Source: Aptenodytes patagonicus (Eukaryota; Chordata; Aves; Sphenisciformes; Spheniscidae). Taken from it: a stretch of 64,000 nt of DNA. The notes below the pieces were generated by a model. The model did not search any database. It had not been told where the DNA came from and saw nothing but the letters and a program-made list of their open reading frames with translations. Shown here one piece after another: positions 11,501 through 42,400 of the stretch. Where the stretch lies: positions 126,850,294 through 126,914,293 of the forward strand of contig NC_134949.1 of NCBI RefSeq assembly GCF_965638725.1, in the 5' to 3' direction. Position numbers and translations under genes: made by a program. Position 1 is the stretch's first letter; the number at the start of each line of letters is the position of its first letter.

Positions 11501-14500
11501 TTATCGTACAGTCTTTTTATGGAAATAGAAGGAGTTCAAAAGGAATTTTCAGGGGTGTTTTCAGAAATATGAAATAGCAACAGGGAGCAGTGCCCTCATC
11601 TCCAGCCCGCTGATAATACTAAAACATGAGCAAAGTTGGGGCTGCGAAAATGTTATGATAACAAACGGTGAACATTAAAACTCTGGCTCTGTCAAGTTGA
11701 AATTTCCCATTTCATTCCATTTTTTGTGTCAGCTTTGCAATAATGCTTCCCTCTTCTTTTTAACAGCATGCCATTTCTGGAAGTGCTGTTTCCATTGCAC
11801 TGGAGTTTATTTAGCCAGGGTGAAAGGCATTGATGCAGTGTCCTCTGAGATCAAAGTTTGTATCCACAGAACAACGTTGAGGCTGACAGTTCATGCGGGT
11901 TTGCTGTTCTCTCTCGATTTTGACTGGATGCATTGCAGTGAGAATGCAGGTCCAACTCCACCAGCGCTTTCTTGCAGCAGTGGTTGATGACAGTGTTGAT
12001 GCAGATACTGATTTAGAAGCCTACAGACTGCATCCAAAACCACATTTCAAGCAGACCAGCAGCACTTAATCAGATGATAAGATCAATTTTGGCTGATATT
12101 GAAAAGCTCTGATAATATTATCCATTATTCAGCCTACCTAGTCCCTGGCAATCAATTCTAAAATCGACAACTTTCATTCCAGAATTTTTACAAAGGGCAA
12201 GTGCAAAATGATCAGGCGTTTTCTAACCTGACAACACGAGGCTGTTATATTAAAATGGCTTGTAAAACAGGAAACCACAGCAGCACTTCAGATATGTTGT
12301 CCCTTGCCTGGCCAGCATCAGTTCATCCGCACCACTGATGTCACTAATAGGTACAAAGAGTGCGGGATCTATATTGTCCTGTCTGCAGAGAAAGGGAGGG
12401 AAAACAGGGAAGGTGACTGAGCGTGAGTGCCTTGGTGAACTGTACTACGTGATGTGAGCTTGGGAGTATTCAATGGCTATTGCAGTGCACGGTGCATCAT
12501 AGATAGAGCAATGATTTTGGCTCTCTAGCCTATTGAAAGGCAGTAAAGACGCTCCTCTTCCCTTTAAGACTGTTCAGTAATCTCAGAATTTTTCAGTAAA
12601 GTTACAACCTGTGTGTTGCTCATTTCAGAGCTATTTACTGCAAGGAAACACCTAAGAATTAAATTTTTAGGGGCTTCGTTCACAGCCACATGATAGAAGA
12701 TTTGAATCCAGAGATTTTTTTCTAGCAAGAGTTGAACATACTTGCCAAATGTTTGCCAAAAATGCCAACTGCTTGCTTCCTGCTTGCTTTGTGGCTTCAA
12801 AGAAAGCTGCTGCTGCCTGTGCATGGATCTTATATATGAATACTTTCAGGAAAAAAGTCTTTTTGTAGCCTGGTTCTTGGAAGGTAAGTAGGAAAATAAT
12901 AGCTGCCAACCTGATCTGAAGTTGCTCTAATCTTTTACTCATGATGCCTGCAAAACTTTATTGTGATAGCATCCTGGGTTATCAGTCTTAGCACTTTTTC
13001 TACATGTGAAATTTGTAGCTGACAGTAAATACGCATGCCCATCATCCAGCATCCAACTGCCTCTTCCATCCAAAGGAGGCTGAATATGCAACAGTTTTCA
13101 TTAAGTACAGTTACCAGTACCAAAAAGAAATGATAAACAGTAGTCTGTGAAGGCACAAAGCTCAGAGCAGGTGGCCAGAAGAGTGTGGTGAGTCCTGCTG
13201 GGCGGCTGGAGCATGATGTGGGTTTTCAGAAGCCCAGTGCACCGCCACTCTCCTCAGGTCTGCAATTCTTCTCTCTGGGAAACAAAACCAGTTATGCATC
13301 TATTCAAACACTCATGTTGCCGCCTATTGAACTCTGAAATTGAATGACTTTTTTTCCCCCGCTGTACTAGGGTCACCAAAGGAACCACGGGGCTGCTGGA
13401 GCCAGTTCTGCCAGCTGAAGTTCTTCAGAAAAACACACCACCTCGACAGTAGAGGTGAGGTCCGATTCCCGTTGCGTGCACTGTGAACCTGAGTAAATGC
13501 CATCAGCTTCTCTCACCACTTTAGTTCACTGGTTCTCAGCCTTACATGAGCTGAGACAGGAACATAAGGCTCATAAAGAAATACGGTAACAGTGGTAGAT
13601 ACTGCATGCATGGGACACATGCATACAGGGAGCTAAGTAGGCTTTGAAGGGGTTTATTTTGTTTCCTCTTAGTTGTTCCATTGCTGGTTTCATTTTTTTT
13701 CCTTTCTTGCAGGGGTGGGAACCTTCCATGTCTATTCAGATTTAATAGTTGAAGCATAATATTTCTCAGACAGTAATGTATGTAGGTCACTGGTACTCCC
13801 CTTAGTGCTATAAACTTTTTGCTTTCTCCCTAGTGGGAGAGCTGTTCAAAATGAAGGCAGCAGAAGTTGTGTTCACAATGTTGGAGAAACATCTTGCTAA
13901 ATGACATCAACTAATTTTCACCACTTAGTGGAAAGCAATAAAAAACTTTTCTTTGCACTCACAGGAGAGAGCCTTTAGCAAAATGTTTTTATCCTCCTGA
14001 AAATCTGAGAGACAGAAGTGCTTTATTCAGGTTTCAAAACTGGAAATGGAGATCAGAAAACACAGATGCCTCCTCTTTGATCATGCCTTACGTTAGATGG
14101 TTGGCCCTCACGGGTGAGCTGTTATAAAGCTAACTTCCAGAAAGAAAGCTTTTAAGGGCATGCTGATGGCCAAATTCCTTATCTTGCAATTTTGCATCTC
14201 TCGGATCAAAACGGATCTCTTTCCTAACTCCTTCGCTAAGCCATAGCTACGAGAGTTAATTTTGTTTGAAGAAAGCGGAGAAACTTCTGGAGAGACCAAA
14301 TGAACCCCAGTCCACGTGAGCAATAGCAGGTAAGAGCAGATCAGGACCATTATGCCACAATACAGATCTGTCAGGTGCAAGCCATTCCCTTGGTCCCGTT
14401 TTCAAAGGCACACTAGTTCTACTTTCTTTTGCTTTGTTTCAGAGTCCATTAAAATGTGTCCATGTTTCTATGCTGCAGTTGAAAATCCTTTCTAAGAGGA

Positions 14501-14504
14501 TTTC

Positions 14505-14545
14505 ATAAACATTAATTCATCATAAATTGATGAATTAATGTTTAT
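14505..14545. repeat. Perfect palindrome, 18-bp arms, 5-nt loop
   Basis: The arm at 14505-14522 is exactly the reverse complement of 14528-14545, with loop taaat. It is AT-rich, intergenic, and not linked to any terminal repeat of a recognised transposon. No coding sequence adjoins it. Confidence 0.9.
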
Positions 14546-15100
14546 ATCTGAAGGATGTCCCTGTGAAAAGTTATAACGTGTTAGCATTTAGCTAAACAGA
14601 TTTAGCTGCACTTTTTTCCCTTTGATCACTTCTTTATAATGGAGATCTGTGCTTTCATTGGATATGAACTCTTCATCTGAAATGTCTGGGCTTCTGTATC
14701 TGCAAATGGATCACAATGATGTATATATTTGGGGGGAAGAAAAAAATGTAATATTAGAGGTCTTAAAGATTTAGAAATGTTACCCTGTCTTCTTTAGCTT
14801 TGTTGAGTGACAGATAGGCATGTGATAGCATAAATCTTCGTGTGTAATATCGGTTGTGAAAACAGCATGCGTCATACAATATACAGATGGGGGGCTGAAC
14901 TGAAATTGCACTCATAACCTTATTTCGGGCATTTCCTTGTCTGTGAATGCTTGATATTGGCATTTTGGTTTGAGGAGGAAGTCTCACATATTTCACAAAC
15001 GAGATGGGGGCAGGAGTGGTTTCATCATGTGCCATCACGGTGGTACAGGCAGCTGTCGGGGCTGGGGGCTGTATTGCTGGTGCTGGAATAGCATCATTGC

Positions 15101-15137
15101 TATTTATTCATTCATTCATTCATTCATTCATTCATTC
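15101..15137. repeat. (ATTC)n microsatellite
   Basis: Roughly eight ATTC units in a row. On the minus strand the first repeat edge contains AATAAA (complement of 15103-15108), a possible but unproven poly(A) signal for TMPRSS3. Confidence 0.9.
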
Positions 15138-16231
15138 CAGCAAACTGGGTGCTGGAATAGCAGCACTGGCACCACTGTCTGTGAGGACCAGGCTAGATCA
15201 GGATGGAACATACACTTTGGTGCTTAGGGTGGCTTTGCCATGAAGCTAAGAAAATGACAATTAAGAGCCTGTGCATAGGTGTCTACCTGTGAGTCACGTG
15301 TCTAGGCTCCTACCAGGGCAGTGGAGGACAGTTCACTTGCCTTGCACATACACTATCTAGTGCCACTTGAGGTGTCTTAGTGCACTTTGCCTGACCTCCA
15401 GCAGTTGGTCTGGAAGACCTCAGATCTCCCATAGATCCTTTATTATATCCACCTGAGCTGTCGCAGGGTATCTGAGACATCCCCATGGGGATGGTGGATA
15501 CAACCCAGAGCTAGCTGCAGATCCTTGCCCTTCTGCAAGGACACCTGTGAGCCAGACAGGACAGCCTCGGGTCTCTAAAATGGCTCTAGATGCCTCTGCT
15601 TAGGCAAAAGATCCATGCCTGGGAGTCTACCTGAAGCACAACGACTCTTGCTGCTCAACTGACTGAACCCAGCATCTCTCTGGCAGCGCTGGAGGGGTGC
15701 TGACAGCAGAGGACCTGGTCTCTGGAGAGTGGGCCACCCTTGGGTCAGGTGAAGGTGGCTGCAGTGTCCCCCACTTCCTTGCCTCTGCTCTCCTCTCCCT
15801 CCAGCCAACACCATCTCCCCCCCCTCCCCAATTTCTTCGGCTCACTCAGATTCCATTCCCCAGGCTTTTTTGTAGCAGCCTTACAGCTTCAGGTAAAGTC
15901 CCCAAGCATCTCTTCCCTTGCCCCCCATCTCCTTACTCAGCCCTTTCATACCTCCCTGCTCCTTGCTCTGCTCCTCCAGGCCCCCTCCCCAGTCACTCCC
16001 ACGCTCCTCTCCCCTCTCTACCCCTGCCCCGGTGCTCCCCGCATCTCGCTAAGACCCCCGCACCCTGCTCTGCCCGCTCTGCGTGTGGACCTGCCCTGAT
16101 CCCCAAACGCACCCTCGGGTCGCACGTGTCTGTACGACACAACTCAGCTGTGACAAATATGAGCTAAACCCTGTGTGGCACAGGCAGAGCAAAGCGACAA
16201 CCAGAGACGGAGAGAGAGGGTAAAACCAGAC

Positions 16232-34415
<18,184 letters not shown>

Positions 34416-36329
34416 AGTTAAAAGCAGAACTGTTTTCTTTCTTCATTATCAAAAGAAACCAGAAGGAAGTTCTGAGGTTGCTAAGCCAGTCTGCTCTGGA
34501 AAGGTTTTCACTGAGCCGCCTGCGGCTGCCCGTTCAGTCATCTGTTGTATACGGCATTATGGCAGCAGCCTGTGTAATTCAACCTGGTGAGGGGTATCAG
34601 GTAGCCCCCAATGGCATGGCTACGGAAAGGGGAAGATAAAAATTCAGGACGCTTTTTAATTAGCCTAAGAGCGTCAGGTAATATTGTAGTATTTGCAAAC
34701 CTTTCTGTAACCCCTTAGCAAAGGAAGACCACAAACTGCACAGGCTCGTGCTTGCTCATCTTTTATCAAAACTCGTGCAGCTGAGAAGAGAGTCTGCCGC
34801 TAGCTGTGGGTGGCAGAAGGCAGAAGCCCCAGGTGCTTCGTCTCTTCTGCACACAAGGCTCACCTTGCTCTTCCTTCACTTGGTTTAGCCTTTGCTGTGT
34901 GCTTGCAGCAAAGAGCACACTTAAAGAGGGTTTTTTAAAAAGACCCACGCTTTAGTTATGGATAACTTTCATAATTAAATATTGCACAATATTTTGGAAG
35001 TACTTTGTTAGCAGTATCTCCTGTTTCTGAAGTATCACCTCATTTGTACACTGGGATTTAGAAAATGAAAATGTATGCTCAGCTTCATAAAGTGCTCAAG
35101 AGTAGTAATAATTCGGCTTGTTTTTTTTTACTAAGAAGAGAGATTGACGATGGGGGGGGAGGGGAGAAGGAGGAGGAGAGGTGAAGCAAAAAGCCGTGGC
35201 AGTGTAAGTGAAACAAGACTCCTGAGAGGCCAGGGAAGAAATGAAGGTTTTCCATAACAAAACCCATGTCCCTGGAACATGGCCGCAATGAGGGAAGCTG
35301 TTCAGTCCCTTTGCTGTGCATGCTGGAAACTGGCAATTCCAAAGGAGAGGATGCCGCATCACAGTGCTCTGATGTTCTCCCCACTGGGCTTCAGAGACAA
35401 ATGGTTAGAGAAGCAGCCCAAACTGGCCAGGTGCCCCAAGGGGAACTTCAGCCAAGGGAGAGAAAGTGAGGGCTCATTTCAGGAAACCAACAGCTCAGGT
35501 GACCCCTTCAGTCCACGAGGTGAGATGTCCTGTCCTCCCCAGGGATTGGTGGTACCTTCAATGAGGACAGCCCAGACCAGAGAAAATTATCTCCAACCAT
35601 TTCACCTGCTCTGGCCACGCTGGAAACCCTGGGGACCAGCCAGTGCAGCTCTGCAAAGGCTCCCATGGTGGGACTGGCACCACCGGAAAGGACAGGTTTC
35701 TCCCTGCTGCCACCCTGAGCTGCTCCAAGCCCAGCCTCAAGGCATGATGTCCAGATGGGACATTGGGTTTGACCTTGCACAGTTGGCCAGCTCACCGCCT
35801 TTGACTGAGAAGACTAAAGCAGGAGCCATGTACGATAGGGACGGGAGGACATGAAAGTCGAGCCCAAAAGGAAAGAATTTGGCCTACAGACTAACTTCTT
35901 ACGTGCTGCAGGACACCCCTGCTTGCCTCCTGCATGCTGCAGTAGCAGCTCAGGTGGATTTCTTGACTTTCAGAAGACAATTTAAAATGAAAGGCTAAAA
36001 GATCCCATCCTCAGACCCTTCAGCAAGTCCACCCTGACTGTGGTGGACTTTGGACTACTACTCTTGTTCTGCTGGGGCGGATGGAAAAAGTCTGCAGACA
36101 GCTTTGGCTTTTTTAGCCACCCTAAAACAAAAATTTGGAGCTGCAGATGCTATGAAAACAGGATGTCAGCTTTTGTCAGAAAAGATCACAAGAGGTTTGA
36201 GGGTTTTTTTTATTTTAGCTGCCTCTTTCTCCCTCTCTCATTTTCTTACTCCCTCCCTCCCTCGCACCCTCCTCCCACCTCCCAATTTGTGTCAGCACTC
36301 AGCACACGGTCAGGGGAAGAGTGGAGGAG
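34416..36329. promoter_or_regulatory. Head-to-head intergenic interval between TMPRSS3 and UBASH3A starts
   Basis: The two genes diverge from this 1.9-kb stretch, which must carry both 5' UTRs and at least part of both promoters. Visible content: a G-run with GGAGGAGGAG near 35150-35180, a CT-rich tract at about 36220-36290 just upstream of the UBASH3A ATG, and no clear CpG-island core or TATA box at a convincing distance. Transcription start sites cannot be fixed from sequence. Confidence 0.5.
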
Positions 36330-36442
36330 ATGGCGGTGGCTGAGACACAGCTGTACGCAAAGGTGTCCAACAAGCACAGGAGCAAAAGCACCTCTGTACT
36401 CCTCGAGTCTCTCCTCACCAAAGGATTCCCAGCTCATACCGC
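36330..36442 (+). CDS. UBASH3A: UBASH3A coding exon 1 (N-terminus, start of UBA)
   Basis: ATG in good context (gaggagATGG). Encodes MAVAETQLYAKVSNKHRSKS, then LLESLLTKGFPAHTA. Closely follows human except Lys31 where the UBA loop has Met. Donor gtgagt, phase 2. Confidence 0.95.
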
Positions 36443-39400
36443 GTGAGTAATGTGTTCGGCTGCCTTTGCACAGTAAGAGGTATTTACGATATAAGAGGTA
36501 TTTCTCATAAGATCCTGACAGCAGGCAGCTTGTTTTTTTCATGAAGAGAGCATGCTGCTTCCTGGGGGTGATGTCCCTATACAGGGATCAGACCTGTCTC
36601 GCTTTGAATTTCTTGTAGAGCAGTGTGTATTGCTCATATTGCAAAAACAACCCGCTCTGTATCCATTTTTATAAATACTGTGTATACCTGAAGACACACG
36701 CCCTTCCACGTCTTCAGGTTGAGAGGCTTCACAATGAGTTAAGAAGTTGATGTCCATAGTTTGCTCTTGGGATATATCCTCTTTCATTTTTCCTGCTTAT
36801 CACTGTTATTATAAGGGAGTTAAATGTGGATGTAACTTCTATCCAAAGTTTTTTAAGGTCTGGTAAAGATCTCCTGCTGGATTTTGTCAGTGGAAACCAT
36901 TTTAAAGCAGTAAGCTTTCCTTAACAAGATGCCACATAAGTCTGTCAGTTTTTCTTCCTGTCTTGAATCAGGATCTTGTTCCAAAAGCATGTCCTACCTG
37001 GAAAATGTAATAGTAACGAATGAGGCACTATTCTTGGCAACCCCAATGGATGAGAGATTAACTGGTGGCAGCTAACCAACTTAATAAAAAGAAACGTGGT
37101 GGTCACTCCTCCCCCAAACATCGCTCTGGTTGGACAGGGAAGTTTTAGGGAGGATTTTCCAACTTCTGAAGGGCATGTACGGACACGTCGGTTCAAACTG
37201 TTCAAAAAATAAATCTTTTTATTTAAATGTCAAAGAACCCCTCATAAAAATATTATAGAAAGGAAAGCAATATCTCTCCCTTTTGACTGAAAATTAAGCA
37301 AGTTGAAGATGCTCCATTTGTAAGTGCCGTGTTGCTTTTTTAGGAACAACTGTGTTTAGTGGATCAATTTTAGACACGATGGGCACAGCTTACAAGGAAA
37401 CTGTGAGACCCTTGTTCCCAGCTATGCACAGTGGAATTTTAGCTGTGCAGCTGAAAACCTGGCTCATCGTTTCTCTAGTAATACTATAAGTTTGGTCACC
37501 CCAAAGTAATGGCTAGTTTTCGAATTTTTTGTCCTGTATGTGACGTTCTTCAAATCCCCTTCGAAACACTTCCTGCTGTTACTGAGATGGGTTTGTGCTT
37601 CCCAGGTCAAAATCAAGAAGCAGTGGCAGAAGTACTATGCAAATCGACATAAAATTACAAAATGTCCAAAAGCACTTTATTTTTTAATTTATTTACTTCT
37701 ATTGACTTTAAGATCTTCAAAATGTTGATTGCGTTTTTATAAAACCTTTCAGATGTCTCTGTAGTTCCTGGACTGAACCATAAATGAAAGTACTGAAAAG
37801 TCGTTCTGTTGAGATGTCCTGGCCTGAGAAAAACGAGGCTGGGTGGAAATATTACAAAATCTTTCACAATGTAGAACCAGCATGCCAAAGCAACATTTCC
37901 CCAAAGAACAAAAACCAAATATGTGAGGATCAAGCCTAGCATCAGATCAAGAAAATGGGCCTCCCCTGGTGCTTACACAGAACTGAACTCTGTCAGCAGT
38001 TTCTGCTTTAGGGAAGAGCCAGTTTATTCTCACTGTAAAAACACTATTTTTAATACAGATTTTCAATGGTTTATTCCTACTCTCTATCTGAGAGAAACTG
38101 GTATATATAGAATCTATTCTATGCATTATCTTTCAATCTTCACTGCTCATCTTGGAAGCATAAGATGTCCAGTCACAGCCTAATGCTCTCCTGACGCTAA
38201 GGGCTCTACAAACCCTGCTGGAAAGCATCCTACAGCCAACGTATATGATGAGACAAAAGGTGGGAACAGGCACAGAGAGGAGCACAAGGGAGCAAGGAGA
38301 TAGTACTGAGCAGCATGACAGTCCATGGTCTCAGTTCTCGCTTGTCTTACCACATTTATGATTTTGCAGGCCCTATAGTAAAGAAAAGCTGAGGTCAAGC
38401 TCCATTTGGCTTCAGGGCTGTTTGCACAGAGCTCCTCTCTGAGTGGGAGAAGCAGCGTGGAATGAAGCAGTAAAACACTCACTTTGAGCTGTAACTTTGG
38501 TTGACAAAGTCTGGCATCATTGGCTGAGCAGCGGCAGGCACTGACATTTCAACAGGATGCGGCAGGAAGGGCTGCATGGGGGGAACGACAAAAACACAGG
38601 TTGTTCGTGTTTCATGTGATGGAGAAGGGGGACCCAGCAGAGGCGTGGAAAGAAAATGTGCAGTATTCAGTCACAGAGGACACAGGCTAGTTTTAGACCA
38701 GCTAGCTCATGGTTTTGCGTTGATTTGGCCATGGTAGTTGATTTACTTTAGAGAAGAAAAGTAGAAGGTAAAGTTTGAGTGGAAAGACTCATGTTAGCCC
38801 TCATCCATGTTGAGCACCTACTAAAGAGCCAGGCGTGGTTGCACGTACACGTAAGTACATTTAAATGTTTTTAACAAGCCCATGTGTAGTTTTTACACTA
38901 GAGAGAAGACAGAAGGCTGGGAGGAAGCACCAAGGACGAACCTGAGTCCTGCTGCTTAATGCACTCATTGCACTTCTGGTGCATGCTCAGGTGTCACAGG
39001 GATGGATGGAGGATAAAAATGTGAGGAGACTAAATGAATCAATGCCTTCAGGACCCAGTGGCCAGAAAGGATGGCCTCAAGAGAGAAGGAAAGAGATGAG
39101 CAGATGCCAAGTAATTTAGCAGGTTTTCCTCCATGTCCACTGTCTCTACTTCCCCTTCATGTCTCTTCTGAGAAGTTTGTAGACGGGTTACAAGGCTGGA
39201 AATGGGGTTCATGGGTGCAATTGCTATTTAAACACTGGAATCCTTCACCCATCACCTAGCATTTAGTCACAAAGACTTGTTCGTGTGAAGCACATAGTTG
39301 GCATTTTGAAAGCTCTAGTGAGAAAAGGAAATCCGAATTAAATCCGATCCCAGAGAATGACAGTTGCATTAACAGAGAGAAACATGAGATATAGTCCCTC

Positions 39401-42400
39401 ATCTTGGACTGAACTGGTGGCTTAGATCTGGCTTTCTGCTGGCTTATGGGAGATCCTCAAGCCAGATTTTCAAACCCCAATATAAGTATGTTTTGCTTTG
39501 TTTATATGTATGGGCTTGGGCCTGGCATCTTGAACCAGAACATTATCCTATGAACTGAGCAAACCCTGCTCTGACAGTGTGTGAATGGATGGATGGTTTA
39601 CCCAACCCTAAGGAAATCCAAATAGTCAGTAGGGGTGCTAAGGAACACAAAAGAGGACATCCTGTGAGGAGGACAGGTTACAAATCTTCCAGGAATTAAA
39701 GACTTGCAGTGGAAAAAACTATCTGGAGGGCTTCAAGAACGTTAATATTTGCCAAGAATAACCTAGTTGTTAAAGGTCCTGTCTGTGCTGGAAAATAGAC
39801 TTTGTGACCACAGCATGCCTATTCTTTACTTTCTAGGAGTTTTCTTTCTGTTATTCTGATGAATCCATTTTTTTTTTTTTTCTAGGCAAAAAGCCTTGGC
39901 TGCTACTGGACAAAAGACAATAGAAGACGCTGCAAAATGGTAAGTACCTGTGATTTCTAAGGAGTGCTTTCGCATTAAACCTGGCTAAAAATCCTTGTTC
40001 ATGTGCTGGTTCTGTCACTGAATTTGAAGTTAGCTGCCATTAAAAAACCCTGCATCTGAGTTCTTTTTTTTTTCATTTTAGTTCACGCAGAGAAAGAAAT
40101 AATTGTATTTGTACTTATTCTGGGAAGCAAGATTATTTGCAGAAGGTCTGGGGTAAATCAAAAAAGCTGGGGAGGAAAGGGCAGTCTTGGGCAGAAGCAG
40201 CTACTTTCACCACAGCGATGTTAGTCAATTCATGGGACTGGCTGCTCTGGGCAGACACTCCTCCTCAGTTTTAAGCCTCCTGCTTATTTATGGCCGTGGC
40301 CACCGAGATCTGCTCACTGCCTGTGCAAAGGAGTCCCAGGCTCCGAGCCAGGATTGTGGGCGCGCACCGGGGCACATCTGGGAAGGTGGTTGGAGTCACC
40401 CGCAGGGTAAATGTCCTCCCTGCCTCGGCACAGCGTTCGCACCTCGCAGTGTGCACCCATGGGCAACGGGCACGGGGACCGAGGGGGAACCTGGGCTCGC
40501 CGTCCCAAAGGAAAGGAAGAAGGAAACAGGGAAAATACCTGTAAACCCATGGTTGCAGTTACAAACGCGTGCAGTAACAACGTGGGGTTAAGTGGCAATG
40601 GCTGAAGGCAAACAGCCCGTCTTCTTCCCTTGAGAAAGGCTCATTATAAAATAGGCTGAAAGGCTGATGGTCAGAGTGAGGTATCATTAGAGTCAAAATC
40701 ACTTGTTAGTCTTGATCCCTGCAAAGTTTTTTCCTCTGTACCAAGACTCTCACAGAGTCTTCATATGTTATTCATATGCTGATAATTGATTGTTTTGCTT
40801 TAATTGACCTTCAAATTAAATCCAGTCTTTCCTTGCACTTTCTTCTGGGTTTTGTTGTGCTTTTTTTTTTTTTTTTGCTTGGTTTGATTGCTTTTTGCTT
40901 TTTTTTTTTTTTTTTTTTGTGGAAAGTGAGAGGAGACATTTGAGAATGGCATGTTCTTCCCAAATACTTTTTTTGTCAGGGATTCTACCACGCTTTCCAA
41001 CAATCCCAATCCAACAGCTGCAAAGCCAAACATACAGCATGCGAAGAACAAGTTGAAGGATATCATCACATGGGATACGAGTTTCTGACCTTTGCTTGTG
41101 CATTTTCTGATTTGTCTTGTTTGCTTTTATTAGGGCTGAATAAAAAGGCTAGCTCTTTTTGAGTATTTTTTTTAATCTTCAGCTAGTTTTCATTTTGTCA
41201 TTCTTCAATATTTTCTACACATTTCTTCTTTTTCTTCCTCCAGTCCTCTGTTTCCACTCATGAAAAAGGGGGAAAAATAATCCAACCCCCCCCCCAAAAA
41301 AAAATCTTTTTTGTTGTCTTTCATTTTCAGACATTGAAAGAAATGAAGGCACATAATAAAATGTAAAGTACACAGAAAATAAGCAGAAAAAAAACCCATT
41401 CTCCATTAGTTAGTACTTCAAAGAGAAAATTTGTAAGGAGCTGTTATTTTAGCTTTTCATTTGTAAGAAAATAACAACCTCGTGTTTCCTTTTTCTGGTC
41501 TTTACTATGTATGCCTTCAACCACAGGAAACAAGAGTAAGCGGTGCACACGCTTACTCTCTGTGATATGCTCTTGATTTCAGGTTGCACTCCCACTGCAA
41601 TGATCCCTCTTTGGACGACCCAATCCCTCAGGAGTACGCTCTTTACTTGTGTCCCACCGGCCGTTTGCATAACCACCTGCAAGAGTTTTGGAAGGAGAGC
41701 AAGCGCCAGTGTGGGAAAAACAGAGCCCATGAGATTTTTCCACACATCACGCTCTGCGATTTCTTCACGGTAAGGCACAAAAGACGTGCAAGGGTCAAAT
41801 ATCAACTACTGGTGAAACTGGGCCACCTGCCATAGTCTTACATCAGAACTTCTCCTTGGTGATCAAACTGACGTGACCCAGGTCCAGGCGTGCTTGCTTA
41901 ATATTTGAGTGTTCAGCCCCTGCATAAGCACCGGGGGCTTTCTTCCTCAGCCCCTGCATAAGCACCGGGGTCTTTCTTCCCACCACCCACTTTAGCTACC
42001 CACCTTAGGCCTTGGCATACCTAAAAATTGGATGCTGGGGCCAGTGGAATGCTTCGGGATAGCTGAGTGACACGTGTCTAGCATCCGTCTAGAGCAACGC
42101 TGTGCAGTCCAGGCTGCACGTGGACCTGCCAGCAGGAAGCACTGCTCCCCACATGCAGCTATCGGCAGGCTTCAGAGACCGTGCCCATTGCTGCATCCAC
42201 CTAGGGTGTTAAACCTTCCTGGTCAGGGCAGCAGTGGCTGCCTTCAGCCAGCTGTGCAGCATGACTGCGTTATCATAGGATGTAGACAACTTTGGTATTC
42301 TGCCTACGGGAATCTCAGGGAGAGCCCTGCCTTCCCCAGAGCGCCCCAGCCAGAAGGTCATTGCTATGGTGGCATGTCCCAGTCTTTACCCTTTTTATTG

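Larger units (their letters stand above)
2690..16048. other. Intergenic region downstream of TMPRSS3, no intact gene seen
   Basis: Synteny predicts TFF genes on the minus strand here. Scanning by eye for the PWCF and CCF signatures of trefoil exons found only the relic at 2564-2689. The region holds simple repeats (8513-8535, 15101-15137), a perfect 18-bp-arm palindrome (14505-14545), a 30-bp tandem duplication (3389-3449), and AT-rich to GC-rich single-copy-looking DNA. A 319-codon Ser/Pro/Leu-rich open frame on the minus strand at 6793-7752 has no recognisable domain. The TMPRSS3 3' UTR and possibly its last short coding exon must lie somewhere in the right part, but I could not place them. 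Confidence 0.5.

Noticed and set aside
15560..15600. Possible last TMPRSS3 exon (ttttag followed by AGACCCGAG on the minus strand)
   Set aside because: The acceptor is plausible and the phase fits, but the peptide (RPEAVLSG) does not resemble RDLKT and stays open too long.
35279..35854. 191-codon plus-strand open frame between the two genes
   Set aside because: It lies in the promoter interval, has no known domain, and upstream UBASH3A coding exons are not expected because the true N-terminus is at 36330.
40800..41103. Lys-rich minus-strand frames
   Set aside because: They translate the poly(T) tracts in UBASH3A intron 2.
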